Below, piece after piece: positions 53,845-63,957 of a stretch of DNA of 64,000 bases. The translations under genes and the position numbers were made by a program. Each line of letters starts with the position of its first letter. Within the stretch, counting starts at the first letter, position 1. Source of the DNA: Microglena sp. YARC (taxonomy: Eukaryota > Chlorophyta > Chlorophyceae > Chlamydomonadales > Chlamydomonadaceae); the NCBI GenBank assembly GCA_022414725.1, contig CM039464.1, positions 11,888,810 through 11,952,809 of the forward strand. Reading direction: 5' to 3'. The notes beneath the pieces were generated by a model. The model was not told the DNA's origin. It searched no databases and saw only the letters and a program-made list of their open reading frames with translations.

Positions 53845-56800
53845 GCATCATCATCATCATCATCATCATCAGCAGCATCATCATCAGCAGCATCAGCATC
53901 AGCATCAGCATCATCATCAGCATCATCATCATCAGCATCATCATCAGCATCATCATCATCAGCAGCAGCATCATCATCAGCATCATCAGCATCACTTCCA
54001 TCACCATCACCATTATCGCGTGCAACAATAGATGTGTAAGAGCCAGCCAACATCCCAAATTACGTACCGCTAAAATCGGCATCGAAGAGGGTGAAGTCGT
54101 CGGACTGTTCAGTGAAGTCATAGGGAATTGCTGCCAAGCTGAAGCCAACCTTGGAGCCTATGGGGAAAGGAGCGGGAACCTGAAGGGAATGTGGAGGTTT
54201 TATGATATGACTTAGTTTTCTGTACTGCCCGGTTGGGTTTCCCCATGGATGGACCTGACAGGCATGTGGATTTGTAATGAACTAATGATACGACTCAGTA
54301 TCGTGTACTGTCCAGTTGGGTTTCCACAGGGATTAACCTGAAGGGCATGTGGAGGTGTCATGATATGGCTTAGTATCCTGTAATGCCCAGTTGGGTTTCC
54401 ACAGGGATTCACCTGAAGGGCATGTGGAGGTGTCATGATATGGCTTAGTATCCTGTACTGACCACTTGGGTTTCCACATGGATGGGCCTGAAAGGCATGT
54501 GGAAGCGATGGTGGTTGGAGGAAAGGGCCGACATTTGTTTTTTGAATGTGTGTATGTTCCAGTTCAGGGGTAGCCAAATAGGCTAAAAGGGATTGCCAAA
54601 CATCGGGCTGAGTTACAAGTGTGATGCATTCGTTTCACACCCCTTAATATAAATAAATAAAAAACCCACTACCACTACTACATACCATACCTCGCATAAA
54701 AAAAAAACTCGCACCACACTACTAACTCACATCAAGCTCAGTGATTCCTTCATCAAATGCCATACCTCACATTAAAAACTACTACAACATAATAAATAAA
54801 CAAATAAAATGCTTCCACCACTACTTCCAACACACTAGGACTAACTACAACCTCTGTGATCCCTTCATCAAATACCATACCTCATATTAAAAAACTACTA
54901 ATAAATGCACATAATAAATAAACAAATACAAATGCTATGCCACTACTACCACCACAATTGAACTCACATAATGCTCAAAGATTCCTTCATCAAATGCCAT
55001 ACCTCACATTGAAAACCACTCATAAACACACATAATAAATAAACAAATAAAAATACTTCCACCACTACGGTACTACCAACACACTATAACTAACGACAAC
55101 CTCTGTGATCCCTTCATTAAATGCTATACCTCATATCAAAAAATAATAAATAAAAACATAAAAAAAAAATGCTAATACCACTACTACCACCCCAATTGAA
55201 CTCACATCAAGCTCTGTGATCCAATCATCAAATGCCATACCTCACATTAAAAACTAATAAAAAAAAAAAAAATTATACCACCACTACTACCACCACACTA
55301 TAACTCACATCAAGCTCAGTGATTCCTTTATCTAACGAATCAATAGCCTCCACCAAGTTGTAACCACGATCAGTCAATTGCAGGCGGTTGAGCAGACCTC
55401 GCTTCTCTTCTCCTGGTACTGCTAGCTGGTTGTCGGTTAGGGCAAAGATGGAGCCCTGGTGGATGGTGACGTCCTCCAGGCCTTCGCAGGAGCACTGTGT
55501 GGTGCATGGGTTGGGGAGGGTTGGGGAGAGGTGAGGCTAGGAGAGGGCTGGTTGTCAGTTAGGGAAAAGATGGAGCCCTTTTGGATGGTCACATCCTTCA
55601 GGCCTTCGCAGGAGCACTGTGTGGTTCATGGGTTGGGGAGGGTTGGGAAGAGGTGAGGCTAGGAGAGGGCTGGTTGTCAGTTAGGGAAAAGATGGAGCCC
55701 TTTTGGATGGTCACATCCTTCAGGCCTTTGCAGGAGCACTGTGTGGTTCATGGGTTGGGGAGGGTTGGGGAGAGGTGAGGCTAGGAGAGGGCTGGTTGTC
55801 GGTTAGGGCAAAGATGGAGCCCTGGTGGATTGTCACATCCAACAGACCCGGTATAATGTGGGCCAGGGTTTAGGGTGAGGGTATATAGTGACCAGGGTAT
55901 AGGGTGGGCCAAGGTATAGGGTGAGGGTATATAGTGGCTAGGGTATAGGGTGGGCCAGGGTGTAGGGTGAGGGTATGTAGTGACCAGGGTATAGGGTGAG
56001 GGTATACAGTGGCTACAGTATAGTGTGAGGGTATACAGTGGCTAGGGTATAGGGTGGGCCAGGGTATAGTGCGAGGGTATACAGTGGCTAGGGGATAGGG
56101 TGAGGATATACAGTGGCTAGGGTACAGGGTGGGCCAGGGTATAGTGTGAGGGTATACAGTGGCTATTGTATAGGGTGGGCCAGGGTATAGTGCGAGGGTA
56201 ACATGTGGCTGAGTATAGGGTGGGCCAGGGTGTAGTGCGAGGGTATACAGTGGCTAGGGGATAGGGTGAGGATATACAGTGGCTAGGGTACAGGGTGGGC
56301 CAGGGTATAGTGTGAGGGTATACAGTGGCTATTGTATAGGGTGGGCCAGGGTATAGTGCGAGGGTATACAGTGGCTAGAGTATAGGGTGGGCCAGGGTAT
56401 AGTGTGAGGGTATACAGTGGCTAGGGTATAGGGTGAGGATATACATTGGCTAGGGTACAGGGTGGGCCAGGGTATAGTGTGAGGGTATACAGTGGCTATT
56501 GTATTAGGGTGGGCAGGTATAGTGCGAGGGTATACAGTGGCTAGGGTATAGGGTGGGCCAGGGTATAGTGTGAGGGTATACAGTGGCTAGGGTATAGGGT
56601 GAGGATATACATTGGCTAGGGTACAGGGTGGGCCAGGGTATAGTGTGAGGGTATACAGTGGCTATTGTATAGGGTGGGCCAGGGTATAGTGCGAGGGTAT
56701 ACAGTGGCTAGGGTATAGGGTGGGCCAGGGTATAGTGTGAGGGTATACAGTGGCTAGGGTATAGGGTGAGGATATACATTGGATAGGGTACAGGGTGGGC

Positions 56801-59800
56801 CAGGGTATAGTGTGGGGGTATACAGTGGCTATTGTATAGGGTGGGCCAGGGTATAGTGCGAGGGTATACAGTGGCTAGGGTATAGGGTGGGCCAGGGTAT
56901 AGTGTGAGGGTATACAGTGGCTAGGGTATAGGGTGAGGATATACATTGGATAGGGTACAGGGTGGGCCAGGGTATAAATGGTGCGGGATAAGGTGGTCAG
57001 GGTACAGACGCATAGTCATTGTACAGAGGATAAGGGAGCAGATGGTCACAGTAAAGTTGGTAAGGGATCAGGAAGTCAGTTTACAGACGGTCAGGGTACC
57101 AGAGCGGTCAGAGTACAGACGGTCAGGGTACAGAGGGTACAGAGTCAGAGTACAGACGGTCAGAGGTACAGAGGGTCAGAAGAGGGTCAGAGTACAGACG
57201 GTCAGGGTACAGAGGGTCAGAGTACAGACGGTCAGGGTACAGAGGGTCAGAGTACAGACGGTCAGGTAAACAGAGGGTCAGAGTACAGCACGGTTCAGGG
57301 TACAGAGGGTCAGAGTACAGACGGTCAGGGTACGAGGTCAGGTCAGAGTACAGACGGTCAGGGTACAGAGGGTCAGAGTACAGACGGTCAGGGTAAGGGT
57401 CACAGAGGGTCAGAGCAGTCAGAGAAGAACAGACGCACGTCAGGGAGTAGAGTACAGAGGGCAGGGGTCAGAGCGGTAGCAGACGGTCAGGGTAACAGAG
57501 GGGTCAGAGTAAAAGACGGTCAGGTAAGAGAGTACAGACCGGTCAGGGGTAGGAGGGTTCAGAGGACGGTCAGAGGCCTACAGAGCCGGGTCAGAGTACA
57601 GACGGTCAGGGTACAGAGGGTCAGAGTACAGACGGTCAGGGTACAGAGGGTCAGAGTACAGACGGTCAGGGTACAGGGGGTCAGAGTACAGACGGTCAGG
57701 GTACAGAGGGTAGAGTTACAGACGGTCAGGGTAGTCAGGTAACAGACGGTCAGGGTACAGAGGGTCAGAGTACAGACGGTCAGGGTACAGGGGGTCAGAG
57801 TACAGACGGTCAGGGTACAGAGGGTCAGAGTACAGACGGTCAGGGTACAGAGGGTCAGAGTACAGAGGGTCAGGGTACAGAGGGTCAGAGTACAGACGGT
57901 CAGGGTACAGAGGGTCAGAGTACCAGACCGGTCAGGGTAAGGGGTCAGAGTACATGACGGTCAGGGTAACAGGGTCAGAGTACAGACGGTCAGGGTACCG
58001 AGGGGTCAGAGCTACGGTACAGGGGTCAGACGTAGGGTAGGACGTCAGGGGTACAGGGTACACAGAGTCAGACGGTCAGGGTACAGAGTGCAGAGTACAG
58101 ACGGTCAGGATCAGAGGGTCAGAGTACAGACGGTCAGGTCAGAGGGTCAGAGTACAGACAGGTAAGGGTCAGCACAGAGGGTCAGAGTACAGACGGTCAG
58201 GGTACAGAGGGTCAGAGTACAGACGGACGGTCAGGGTACGGGGGTCAGTCAGGTTCAGGGTACAGAGGGTCAGAACAGAGCGGTCCGGGTACGAGGGTGC
58301 AGAGTACAGACCCGGTCAGGGTACAGAGGTACAGACGCGTCAGGGGAGAGGGTCATGAGTACAGACGGTCAGGGTACAGAGGGTCAGAGTACAGACGGTC
58401 AGGGTACAGAGGGTCAGAGTACAGACGGTCAGGGTCAGAGAGGTCCGACAGAGGTCAGAGTCAGACGGTCAGACGGGTCAGAGTACAAAGGTCAGGGTAC
58501 AGAGGGTCAGAGTACAGAACGGTCAGGGTACATGAGGGTCAGAGTACAGACGGCGGGGTAAGGGGGTCAGAGCGGTCAGCCCGAGGTAGCAGAGGGTAGA
58601 GGTACGAGGGTCAGAGTACAGACGGTCAGGGTCAGAGGGTCAGAGTAAGAAGTAGGGTACAGAGGGTCGCTCGAGTACAGGGGTGTACAGAGGGTCCAGT
58701 AGTACAGGCGGTTCAGGTAGGCAGTACGAGCAGGGCGGTCAGAGTACGAGGGTCAGGGTACAGAGGGTAGAGTACAGAGGTGGTCAACAGGGTACAGCGA
58801 GGGTTCAGAGGAAACGGTGGGTAAGAGGGGGTCAGAGTATAAACAGACGGTCGGGTAGAAGGACAGGGTCAGAGTACAGAGGGGTAGGGTACAGAGGGTC
58901 AGAGTACAGAGGGGTCAGGGTAAGAGGGTCAGAGTACAGACGGTCAGGGTAACAGGCGGTCAGTAAGAGGGTAGGGTAGTGCGAGCTGGTCCAGTATGAG
59001 AGGGTCAGGAGTCCAAAGAGGGTCAGTACAGAGGGTAAAGCGGTACAGAGGGTCAGGGTAACAGAGGGTCAGGGTAAGAGGGTTAAGTAACAAGGGTCAT
59101 TGTGTACAGCAGAGGGTCAGAGTAAGAACGAGTCAAGGGTAACAGAGGTCATGAGGTCAAGCACGGTCAGGGTACGAGGGTCAAAGTCAGAGGGGTCCTT
59201 TCTCGCCATCCCCCTCATCCCATCCCCATCCCCATCCCATCCCCCGATCCCCATCCCTCATTCCCATCATCCCCCATCCCCCATCCCCATCCCATCCCCC
59301 ATCCTCCATCCACATCCACATCCCCTCCCCCCTCCCCCCCCACACACACAACCACATCGCCCATCATAATTACCTTAGCAGTCCAGTCAATGGGCAGCTG
59401 GGCACGGCATCGCAGCGTGAGGGCAAATGCGTTCCCTAGCAGTGTCGCCGAGGTTGTTCCATAGGGGGGACATTGTAGAAGCCAAATCTGGAGATGGAAA
59501 AGCCGAGGGTCTGACCGACACCTGCATAGTGTGTGTGTATGTTACAGTCCAGGGGTAGGCCAAATAGGCTAAAGGGACTTGCCCAACCGTGTAGGGAGGG
59601 CTTAACAGAAAAGAACTGATGAAGTGAACCCCAAACAAACATTTTACTGACAAGGGGCCTGAGTTCGTGCTAAAGTGATAATTTACGTCTACAATAAAAA
59701 TAAATTATCAACTCATCTGGGACGATAATTTTAATTGTGCGAATTTATTATCGCATTTTTTAAAGGTCATATTTAAGGGGTTAAGTAAAAGTCGAACAAA

Positions 59801-62720
59801 TAGATTACTAGAAAGCTCGATTACACATTTTTTCCAGGCCATCACAATATCTACCGACACTAATCCAGCCTAGCCTACCCCCTGATGTCTTGCGGTGTAT
59901 TTCAGAGAACACAATATCGTACCGACACTACTACAAGCCTAGCCTACCTGATGGTGTGTGTGTATTTCAGACAACAACAATATCATAACGACACTACTAC
60001 AGCCTAGCCTACCTGATGGTGTGGTGTACTTCAGACAACTCAATATTGAACGACACTACTACAGCCTAGCCTACCTGATGGTGTGGTGTACTTCAGACAA
60101 CTCAATATTGCAACGACACAACTACCAGCCCTAGCCTACCTGATGATGTGGTTTATTTCAGACACTCAATATAGAACAACAATACTAGAGCCTAGCCTAC
60201 CTGGTAATGGGGTTTATTTCAGACACTCAATATAGAACAACACAAACTGCAGCCTAGCCTACTTGATGTAGTGGTGTATTTCAGACACTCAATATCAACC
60301 GACACTACTACAGCCTAGCCAACCTGATGTTGTGGTGTATTTCAGACAACACAATATGGAACAACACAACTTCCAGCCTAGCCATAGAACCTGATGTTGT
60401 GGTGTATCCCCATGACTGTGGGTCGGCAAGGCTGATTTTTGGTGGGAGGTTCACAGTCCACGTGGCTTCAACGTTGTTGGTCACAAACGTTTTTGCCGCC
60501 TTGTTGGTGATGTTCGTTAGATTAACTGCCCCCGTGCACCAGGTCTGCAGCGTTAGGCACACATTCTTGTAAATGGAAATGGAAAATGTAAAAAACAAAA
60601 AGTACATCATCAAGGGTCATCAATCATCATCCATCATCATCATCATCATCATCAATCATCATCATCATTACATCATCATCATCATATCATATCATATCAT
60701 ACAAATCAGACATGCATTATGATATTGTATATAATGACACATATAGCCTAGTCAGACTGCCGGCATCATGTGATGACATGATACCATATTGCCGTCCCCT
60801 AGTATCAAGTGATACCATAGTCTAGAATTATCTGGATTATTTGAGAAAGGATTTGAGGAAGGCCTACTTGGCTATCCCTGGACTCTAGCATACATAACGC
60901 ACACCGTAACATACATCTGAGTAATATGTTTTATTTTAGGCTACAATCAGAGCAGCTTCTAGGCAGCTCCCGGGCTTTGCTTTCTACTCAGCCAAAACCT
61001 AAAGCAAAGTTTACACCTGGAAGCTGACAGAATCAGCTTTCAGTTACTGTTGAAAAATTGGGGCTTAAGCCCAGTGATGGCTTAGAGAGCTGTCTAGAAG
61101 GGCTGCTGCTCGTAGCCGAAAGGAAAAGCGATGATACAAGTGAACCCTGCAAGGAGCTGTCTAGAAGCTGCTGCTCGTAGCCAAAAGAAAAAGCGATGAT
61201 GCAAGTGAACCCTGCAGGGAGCTGTCTAGAAGCTGCTGCTCGTAGCCGAATGGAAAAGCGATGATACAAGTGAACCCTGCAGTAATCATAGCTTTTACTT
61301 TTCCTACGAGCAGCAGCTTTCTATGCAGCTCCCTGAGCCAGCCATCGGGCCAAGCTCCACAGATTTCAACACAACCGAAAGCTAATGCTGTCAGCTTCCC
61401 GTATGCACTACTTTGTTTCAGCTTTGGCTGGGATGCAAGCCAGGGGAGCTGCCTAGAAGCTGCTGCTTGTAGCGGAAAAGAAAAGCTATGGCAGTAATGA
61501 TGCCTACTCTCTGCTCACCAAGCAGCCATCGAATTTCCCTCCATTTTCAGGGTTGGAAAACGAGCGGATGGTTTAAAGAGCGGATCTGTGGGACTTTGAG
61601 CTGTAGGGCATGGGGGAGAGGGGGCAGGCACAGGTCCCATGCACAGCTGGGTGCGGTGGGTGGCTGAGGTGCGTGGGTAGGTGGGTTGGTAGGTAATGGT
61701 TGGGTGCGGTGGCTGGCTGGGCTGGTGCGTTGGGTAGGTGGGTTGGTGGCAGGCCAGATGTCATGCACAGCTGGGTATGGTGGTGCGTGGGTAAGTAGGT
61801 GGGCGTGGGCAGGCAGATGTCTTGCACAGCTGGGTAGGTGGGTGCGTGGGTAGGTGGGTTGGCAGGTAGGTGGGTGGGTGGCAGGCAGATGTCATGCACA
61901 GCTGGGTAGGTGGGTGCGTGGGTAGGTGGGTTGGCAGGTAGGTGGGTGGGTGGCAGGCAGATGTCATGCACAGCTGGGTAGGTGGGTGAATGGGTAGGTG
62001 GCTGGGTGGCAGTCACATGTCATGCACAGCTGGGTGGGTAGGTAGGTGGGTGGGTGGGTGGCAGGCAGATGTTATGCACAGCTGGGTAGGTGGCTGGGTG
62101 GCAGTCACATGTCATGCACAGCTGGGTGGGTAGGTAGGTGGGTGGGTGGGTGGCAGGCAGATGTCATGCACAGCTGGGTAGGTGGCTGGGTGGCAGTCAC
62201 ATGTCATGCACAGCTGGGTGGGTAGGTAGGTGGGTGGGTCGGTGGCAGGCAGATGTCATGCACAGCTGGGTAGGGTGGCTGGGTGGCAGTCACATGTCAT
62301 GCACAGCTGGGTGGGTAGGTAGGGTGGGTGGGTGGCAGGCAGATGTCATGCACAGCTGGGTAGGTGGCTGGGTGGCAGTCACATGTCATGCACAGCTGGG
62401 TGGGTAGGTAGGTGGGTGGCAGGCAGGTGTCATAAACAGCTGAGTGGGTGGGTGGCTGGGTGGCAGGCAGATGTTATGCTCAGCTGGCTGGGTGCGTGGG
62501 TAGGTGGCTGGGTGGTAGGCACATGCCATGCACGGCTGGGTGGGAGGCTGGCTGGCTGGCTGGCTGGCTGGTGGATGGGTAGGTGGGTGGGTATGCGGGT
62601 GGGTGGGTCCTGTTGTAGGTGGTAGGTGGTAGGTGGTAGATGCAGGGTACCCTGTGGCAGTGGTAGGTGGGTGGGTGAAGAAGTTCTCTCCAGACCCTTC
62701 GCTTGAAAGTCTTTCATTAT

Positions 62721-62755
<35 letters not shown>

Positions 62756-63227
62756 ACCAAGCTTGCAAGGCCATGTATCATTCACAGATTATAATTAGGG
62801 GGGTCAAAAGGGGGGAGGAACAGTGATTCTCACAGTGATCTTCCTGCCCCCCCCCCTCCCCCTCCCCCTCCCCCTCCCAGCAGGGTCAACCTTTTCAATG
62901 TATGAGATCTACTTTCGTGTTGGTGTTATATAGTTGCGCGAGTCACACCAGTGTTTTTCTTTTCCGCTAAAAGCAGCAGCTTCTTGGCAGCTCCCCCGAC
63001 TGGCTATTCAGCCAAAGCTAATGCAACCTAGCGTGTCTGGAAGCTGACAGTATCCGCTGTCCAGATCTGTCAAAATCTCGGGGCTTAGCCCAGTGGCTGG
63101 CTCCGAGAGCTGCCTAGAAGCTGCTGCTCGTCGCTGAAAAGATAGACACTGAGTCACACTTACCAAGGGCGGAGGCAGAGAGCATTGCCAACGCCAGGAG
63201 GGAAAGGAGGGAGGAAGAGCTCTTCAT
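51171..63227 (-). CDS. Secreted protein of unknown family, seven exons
   Basis: Minus-strand exons: 63164-63227, 61519-61600, 60391-60544 (or to 60565), 59374-59521, 55309-55494, 54068-54157 and 51171-51367 (TAG). Exon 1 is a signal peptide, MKSSSSLLSLLALAMLSASA, with a GTAAGT donor. Later segments include PTDPLFKPSARFPTLKMEG, CTGAVNLTNITNKAAKTF, GQTLGFSISRFGFYNV, EGLEDVTIHQGSIFALTDNQ, LLNRLQLTDRGYNLVEAI, VGFSLAAIPYDFTEQSDDF and YLYEGTGSNNVTFTMPPNC. NLT, NIT, NVT and NCT are N-glycosylation sequons, which fits the secretory route. Phases agree at 1-2, 3-4, 4-5 and 6-7, but not at 2-3 and 5-6, so an exon may be missed there or a base is wrong. Exon 4 has a one-base frameshift in a C run. I recognise no family. 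Confidence 0.6.
51507..51600 (+). repeat. Dispersed repeat family E, copy 2
   Basis: GGATTTGTTGGAAGACCCC, TTGTCTTGGGCCAACAATGG and GTGTAATGTAATG, as at 44797. Confidence 0.6.
51870..52016 (-). repeat. Dispersed repeat family C, inverted copy
   Basis: On the minus strand: TATGTCCAGGGGTAGGCC, AAATAGGCTAAAAGGGC, CCCAACCGTGATAGAAAGG, GCATTGGTGAACTGAACCC and CCCTGAGTTCGTGCTACAG. It is one of the most complete copies. Confidence 0.7.
52365..52480 (+). repeat. Dispersed repeat family D, copy 3
   Basis: CTACTCTTTTGTAGAGGTGG, GCCATTCAAACTGAATCGTC and GGGAGACCCACCTTCGGGGG. Confidence 0.65.
52600..53510. other. Spacer with a shared GC hairpin motif
   Basis: CTGAGGGGGGCTGACCCCCC at 52611 and AATGAGGGCTGACCCCCCCT at 53459 begin similar C-rich hairpin stretches of about 40 bp, each after AAAAA-rich sequence, and may be ends of a repeat. 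No gene is seen between them. Confidence 0.4.
53185..53430. repeat. Tandem duplication, about 160 bp, two units
   Basis: TTGCACGAGGCCCAAAGTGG, CCAATGGACTGCCCTTACCA and CTCATGGGTGGTCT recur, each after a G-run of 12-16 bases. Confidence 0.85.
53698..54012. repeat. CATCATCAGCAGCA trinucleotide array
   Basis: Pure CAT triplets for about 60 bases, then mixed CAT and CAG triplets, in the intron between exons 6 and 7 of the secreted-protein gene. It encodes only His/Gln or Asp/Met strings. Confidence 0.95.
54180..54520. repeat. About 80-bp tandem array before exon 6
   Basis: Four to five units with GGCATGTGGAGGTGTCATGA, TATGGCTTAGTATCCTGTA and TGGGTTTCCACAGGGAT. It begins about 25 bases from the exon 6 acceptor. 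Confidence 0.85.
54541..54625 (+). repeat. Dispersed repeat family C, partial copy
   Basis: TGTGTGTATGTTCCAGTTCAG, GGGTAGCCAAATAGGC and TTGCCAAACATCGG. Confidence 0.6.
54655..55308 (-). repeat. Donor-side copies of secreted-gene exon 5
   Basis: On the minus strand GAAGGAATCACTGAGCTTGA then TGTGAGTT, the end of exon 5 and its donor, recurs about six times at roughly 120 bp, with TTTTAATGTGAGGTATGGC and AT-rich fill between. Confidence 0.8.
55495..55850 (-). repeat. Acceptor-side copies of secreted-gene exon 5
   Basis: Three further copies of the exon 5 start lie upstream of it. On the plus strand they read TTGTCAGTTAGGGAAAAGAT, GGAGCCCTTTTGGATGGTCA and GGAGCACTGTGTGG, the last being the acceptor. 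The period is about 115-120 bp. Confidence 0.88.
55851..56985. repeat. 54-bp tandem array with higher order
   Basis: AGGGTATACAGTGGCTAGGG, TATAGGGTGGGCCAGGGTAT and AGTGTGAGGG combine into units of about 54 bp, in turn arranged in blocks of about 180 bp. It lies inside an intron of the secreted-protein gene. Confidence 0.9.
56986..59195. repeat. 30-bp minisatellite, about 70 units
   Basis: GTCAGAGTACAGACGGTCAG plus GGTACAGAGG. The centre is regular and the right half full of one-base errors. Open frames are artefacts. Confidence 0.92.
59196..59350. repeat. CCCCATCCCCATCC simple repeat
   Basis: Imperfect CCCATC words with a short CACACA end, just before the exon 4 donor region. Confidence 0.85.
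59527..59680 (+). repeat. Dispersed repeat family C, full copy
   Basis: GTGTATGTTACAGTCCAGGG, GTAGGCCAAATAGGC, GACTTGCCCAACCGTG and GGCCTGAGTTCGTGCTAAAG. It begins six bases upstream of the exon 4 acceptor on the other strand, so the insertion reaches the splice site. Confidence 0.7.
59845..60390 (-). repeat. Nine reiterated donors of secreted-gene exon 3
   Basis: On the minus strand ATACACCACACCATCAG then GTAGGCTAGGCTGTAGTAG, matching the end of exon 3 (GATACACCACAACATCAG) and its donor, recurs about nine times at 60-65 bp. Several copies fit the donor consensus better than the one joined to the full exon (CAG-GTTCTA). Confidence 0.82.
60612..60712. repeat. CATCAT and ATATC simple repeats
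   Basis: CATCATCATCAATCATCATC words followed by ATCATATCATATC. Confidence 0.9.
60745..60905. repeat. Repeat family I copy and family C fragment
   Basis: TAGCCTAGTCAGACTGCC then GGCATCATGTGATGACATG matches 29216; at 60865-60898 GGCCTACTTGGCTATCCCTGG is an inverted family C end. Confidence 0.5.
60935..61278 (+). mobile_element. MITE family A with triplicated right end
   Basis: The element spans about 60938-61135. Its right end (GAGCTGTCTAGAAGCTGCTG, CTCGTAGCCGAAAGG, AAAAGCGATG) plus ATACAAGTGAACCCTGCA is repeated twice more to 61278, in units of about 63 bp. Confidence 0.8.
61287..61490 (+). mobile_element. Complete MITE, family A subtype, with 8-bp duplication
   Basis: It runs from CATAGCTTTTACTTTTCC to GGAAAAGAAAAGCTATG, 204 bp, with identical flanks GCAGTAAT at 61279-61286 and 61491-61498. 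Its termini differ from the CAGTG form, so two end types are mobile. Confidence 0.88.
61603..62690. repeat. GTCATGCACAGCTGGGTAGG tandem array
   Basis: Units of about 60-115 bp with GGCAGGCAGATGTCATGCAC, AGCTGGGTAGGTGGCTGGGT and GGCAGTCACATGTCATGC. It begins next to the exon 2 acceptor of the secreted-protein gene. Confidence 0.9.
62721..62753. repeat. Poly-C tract
   Basis: About 33 consecutive C. Confidence 0.9.
62949..63151 (+). mobile_element. Complete MITE, family A, with 8-bp duplication
   Basis: It runs from CAGTGTTTTTCTTTTCCGC to CGCTGAAAAGATAGACACTG, 203 bp, flanked by AGTCACAC at 62941-62948 and 63152-63159. It sits a few bases from the exon 1 donor of the secreted-protein gene and part of the duplicated target overlaps that donor region. 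Confidence 0.92.
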
Positions 63228-63477
63228 TTTTATGGCTTGGCTTCGTTTAGCTTGGCTTGGCTTGGCTTGGCTCAACAATGGCCTGTCTGGGGCGATGAAT
63301 GTAAAGCAATTGAGGCTTCTTACTCAAGGGCCCGGGCTGGTGAAGACGGTGAAATTCGATTGGATCAAAGACTGGTGCGCGCAAAGATTTCAACAGCGAT
63401 TTCAATGTCGAAAGTCCAGGTTGAACGGAGCTATTATAGGGCGACGAGCTGACGACTGTCAGGGTTCGGGGTTTCGT
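63228..63477 (-). promoter_or_regulatory. Upstream region of the secreted-protein gene
   Basis: It lies before the start codon of the signal-peptide exon. Apart from a short GCTTGGCTTGGCTTGG repeat at 63240-63270 I see no defined promoter element; the call rests on position. Confidence 0.25.
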
Positions 63478-63730
63478 GTTATCCCGAGGCAACGATCAAG
63501 ATACGTGACTATGCCGGCTATCTCGCTTCCTGAGGTGACGAGGTCGGAGATTTAACGATACCTATGCATGGGCGACACCAGACTCTCTGGGCGACACGAT
63601 GTTATTCCCGAGGCAACGATCCCGAGACGTGCAATACTGACTAGACCTGGCTTCCTGAGGTGAGAAGGTCTGAGAGCTAACAATCCCTATGGGCGACACG
63701 ATGTTATTCCCGAGGCAACGATCCTGAGAA
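63478..63730. repeat. Tandem repeat, about 120 bp, two and a half units
   Basis: TTATTCCCGAGGCAACGATC, CTTCCTGAGGTGA and CCTATGGGCGACACGATG recur. Confidence 0.8.
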
Positions 63731-63957
63731 GTGGCAAGGTCGAATTATCGAAGGACCAACGATACCAAGAGGGTGAAACGATCGTACATCCAACCACGCT
63801 TCCCAACATAGCTCTCCCGTTCTCACAGTGCCCGATGCAAGATCGGGCCCTCGACCGCACCTGGTCTTAAGGCTTGGATTTGGAAGACCGCGAGCAGCCG
63901 AAGAGTTTCTGAAAACCCCTTGAAAGCCGTGACACTGCAATCCAATCCAAGAATTCA

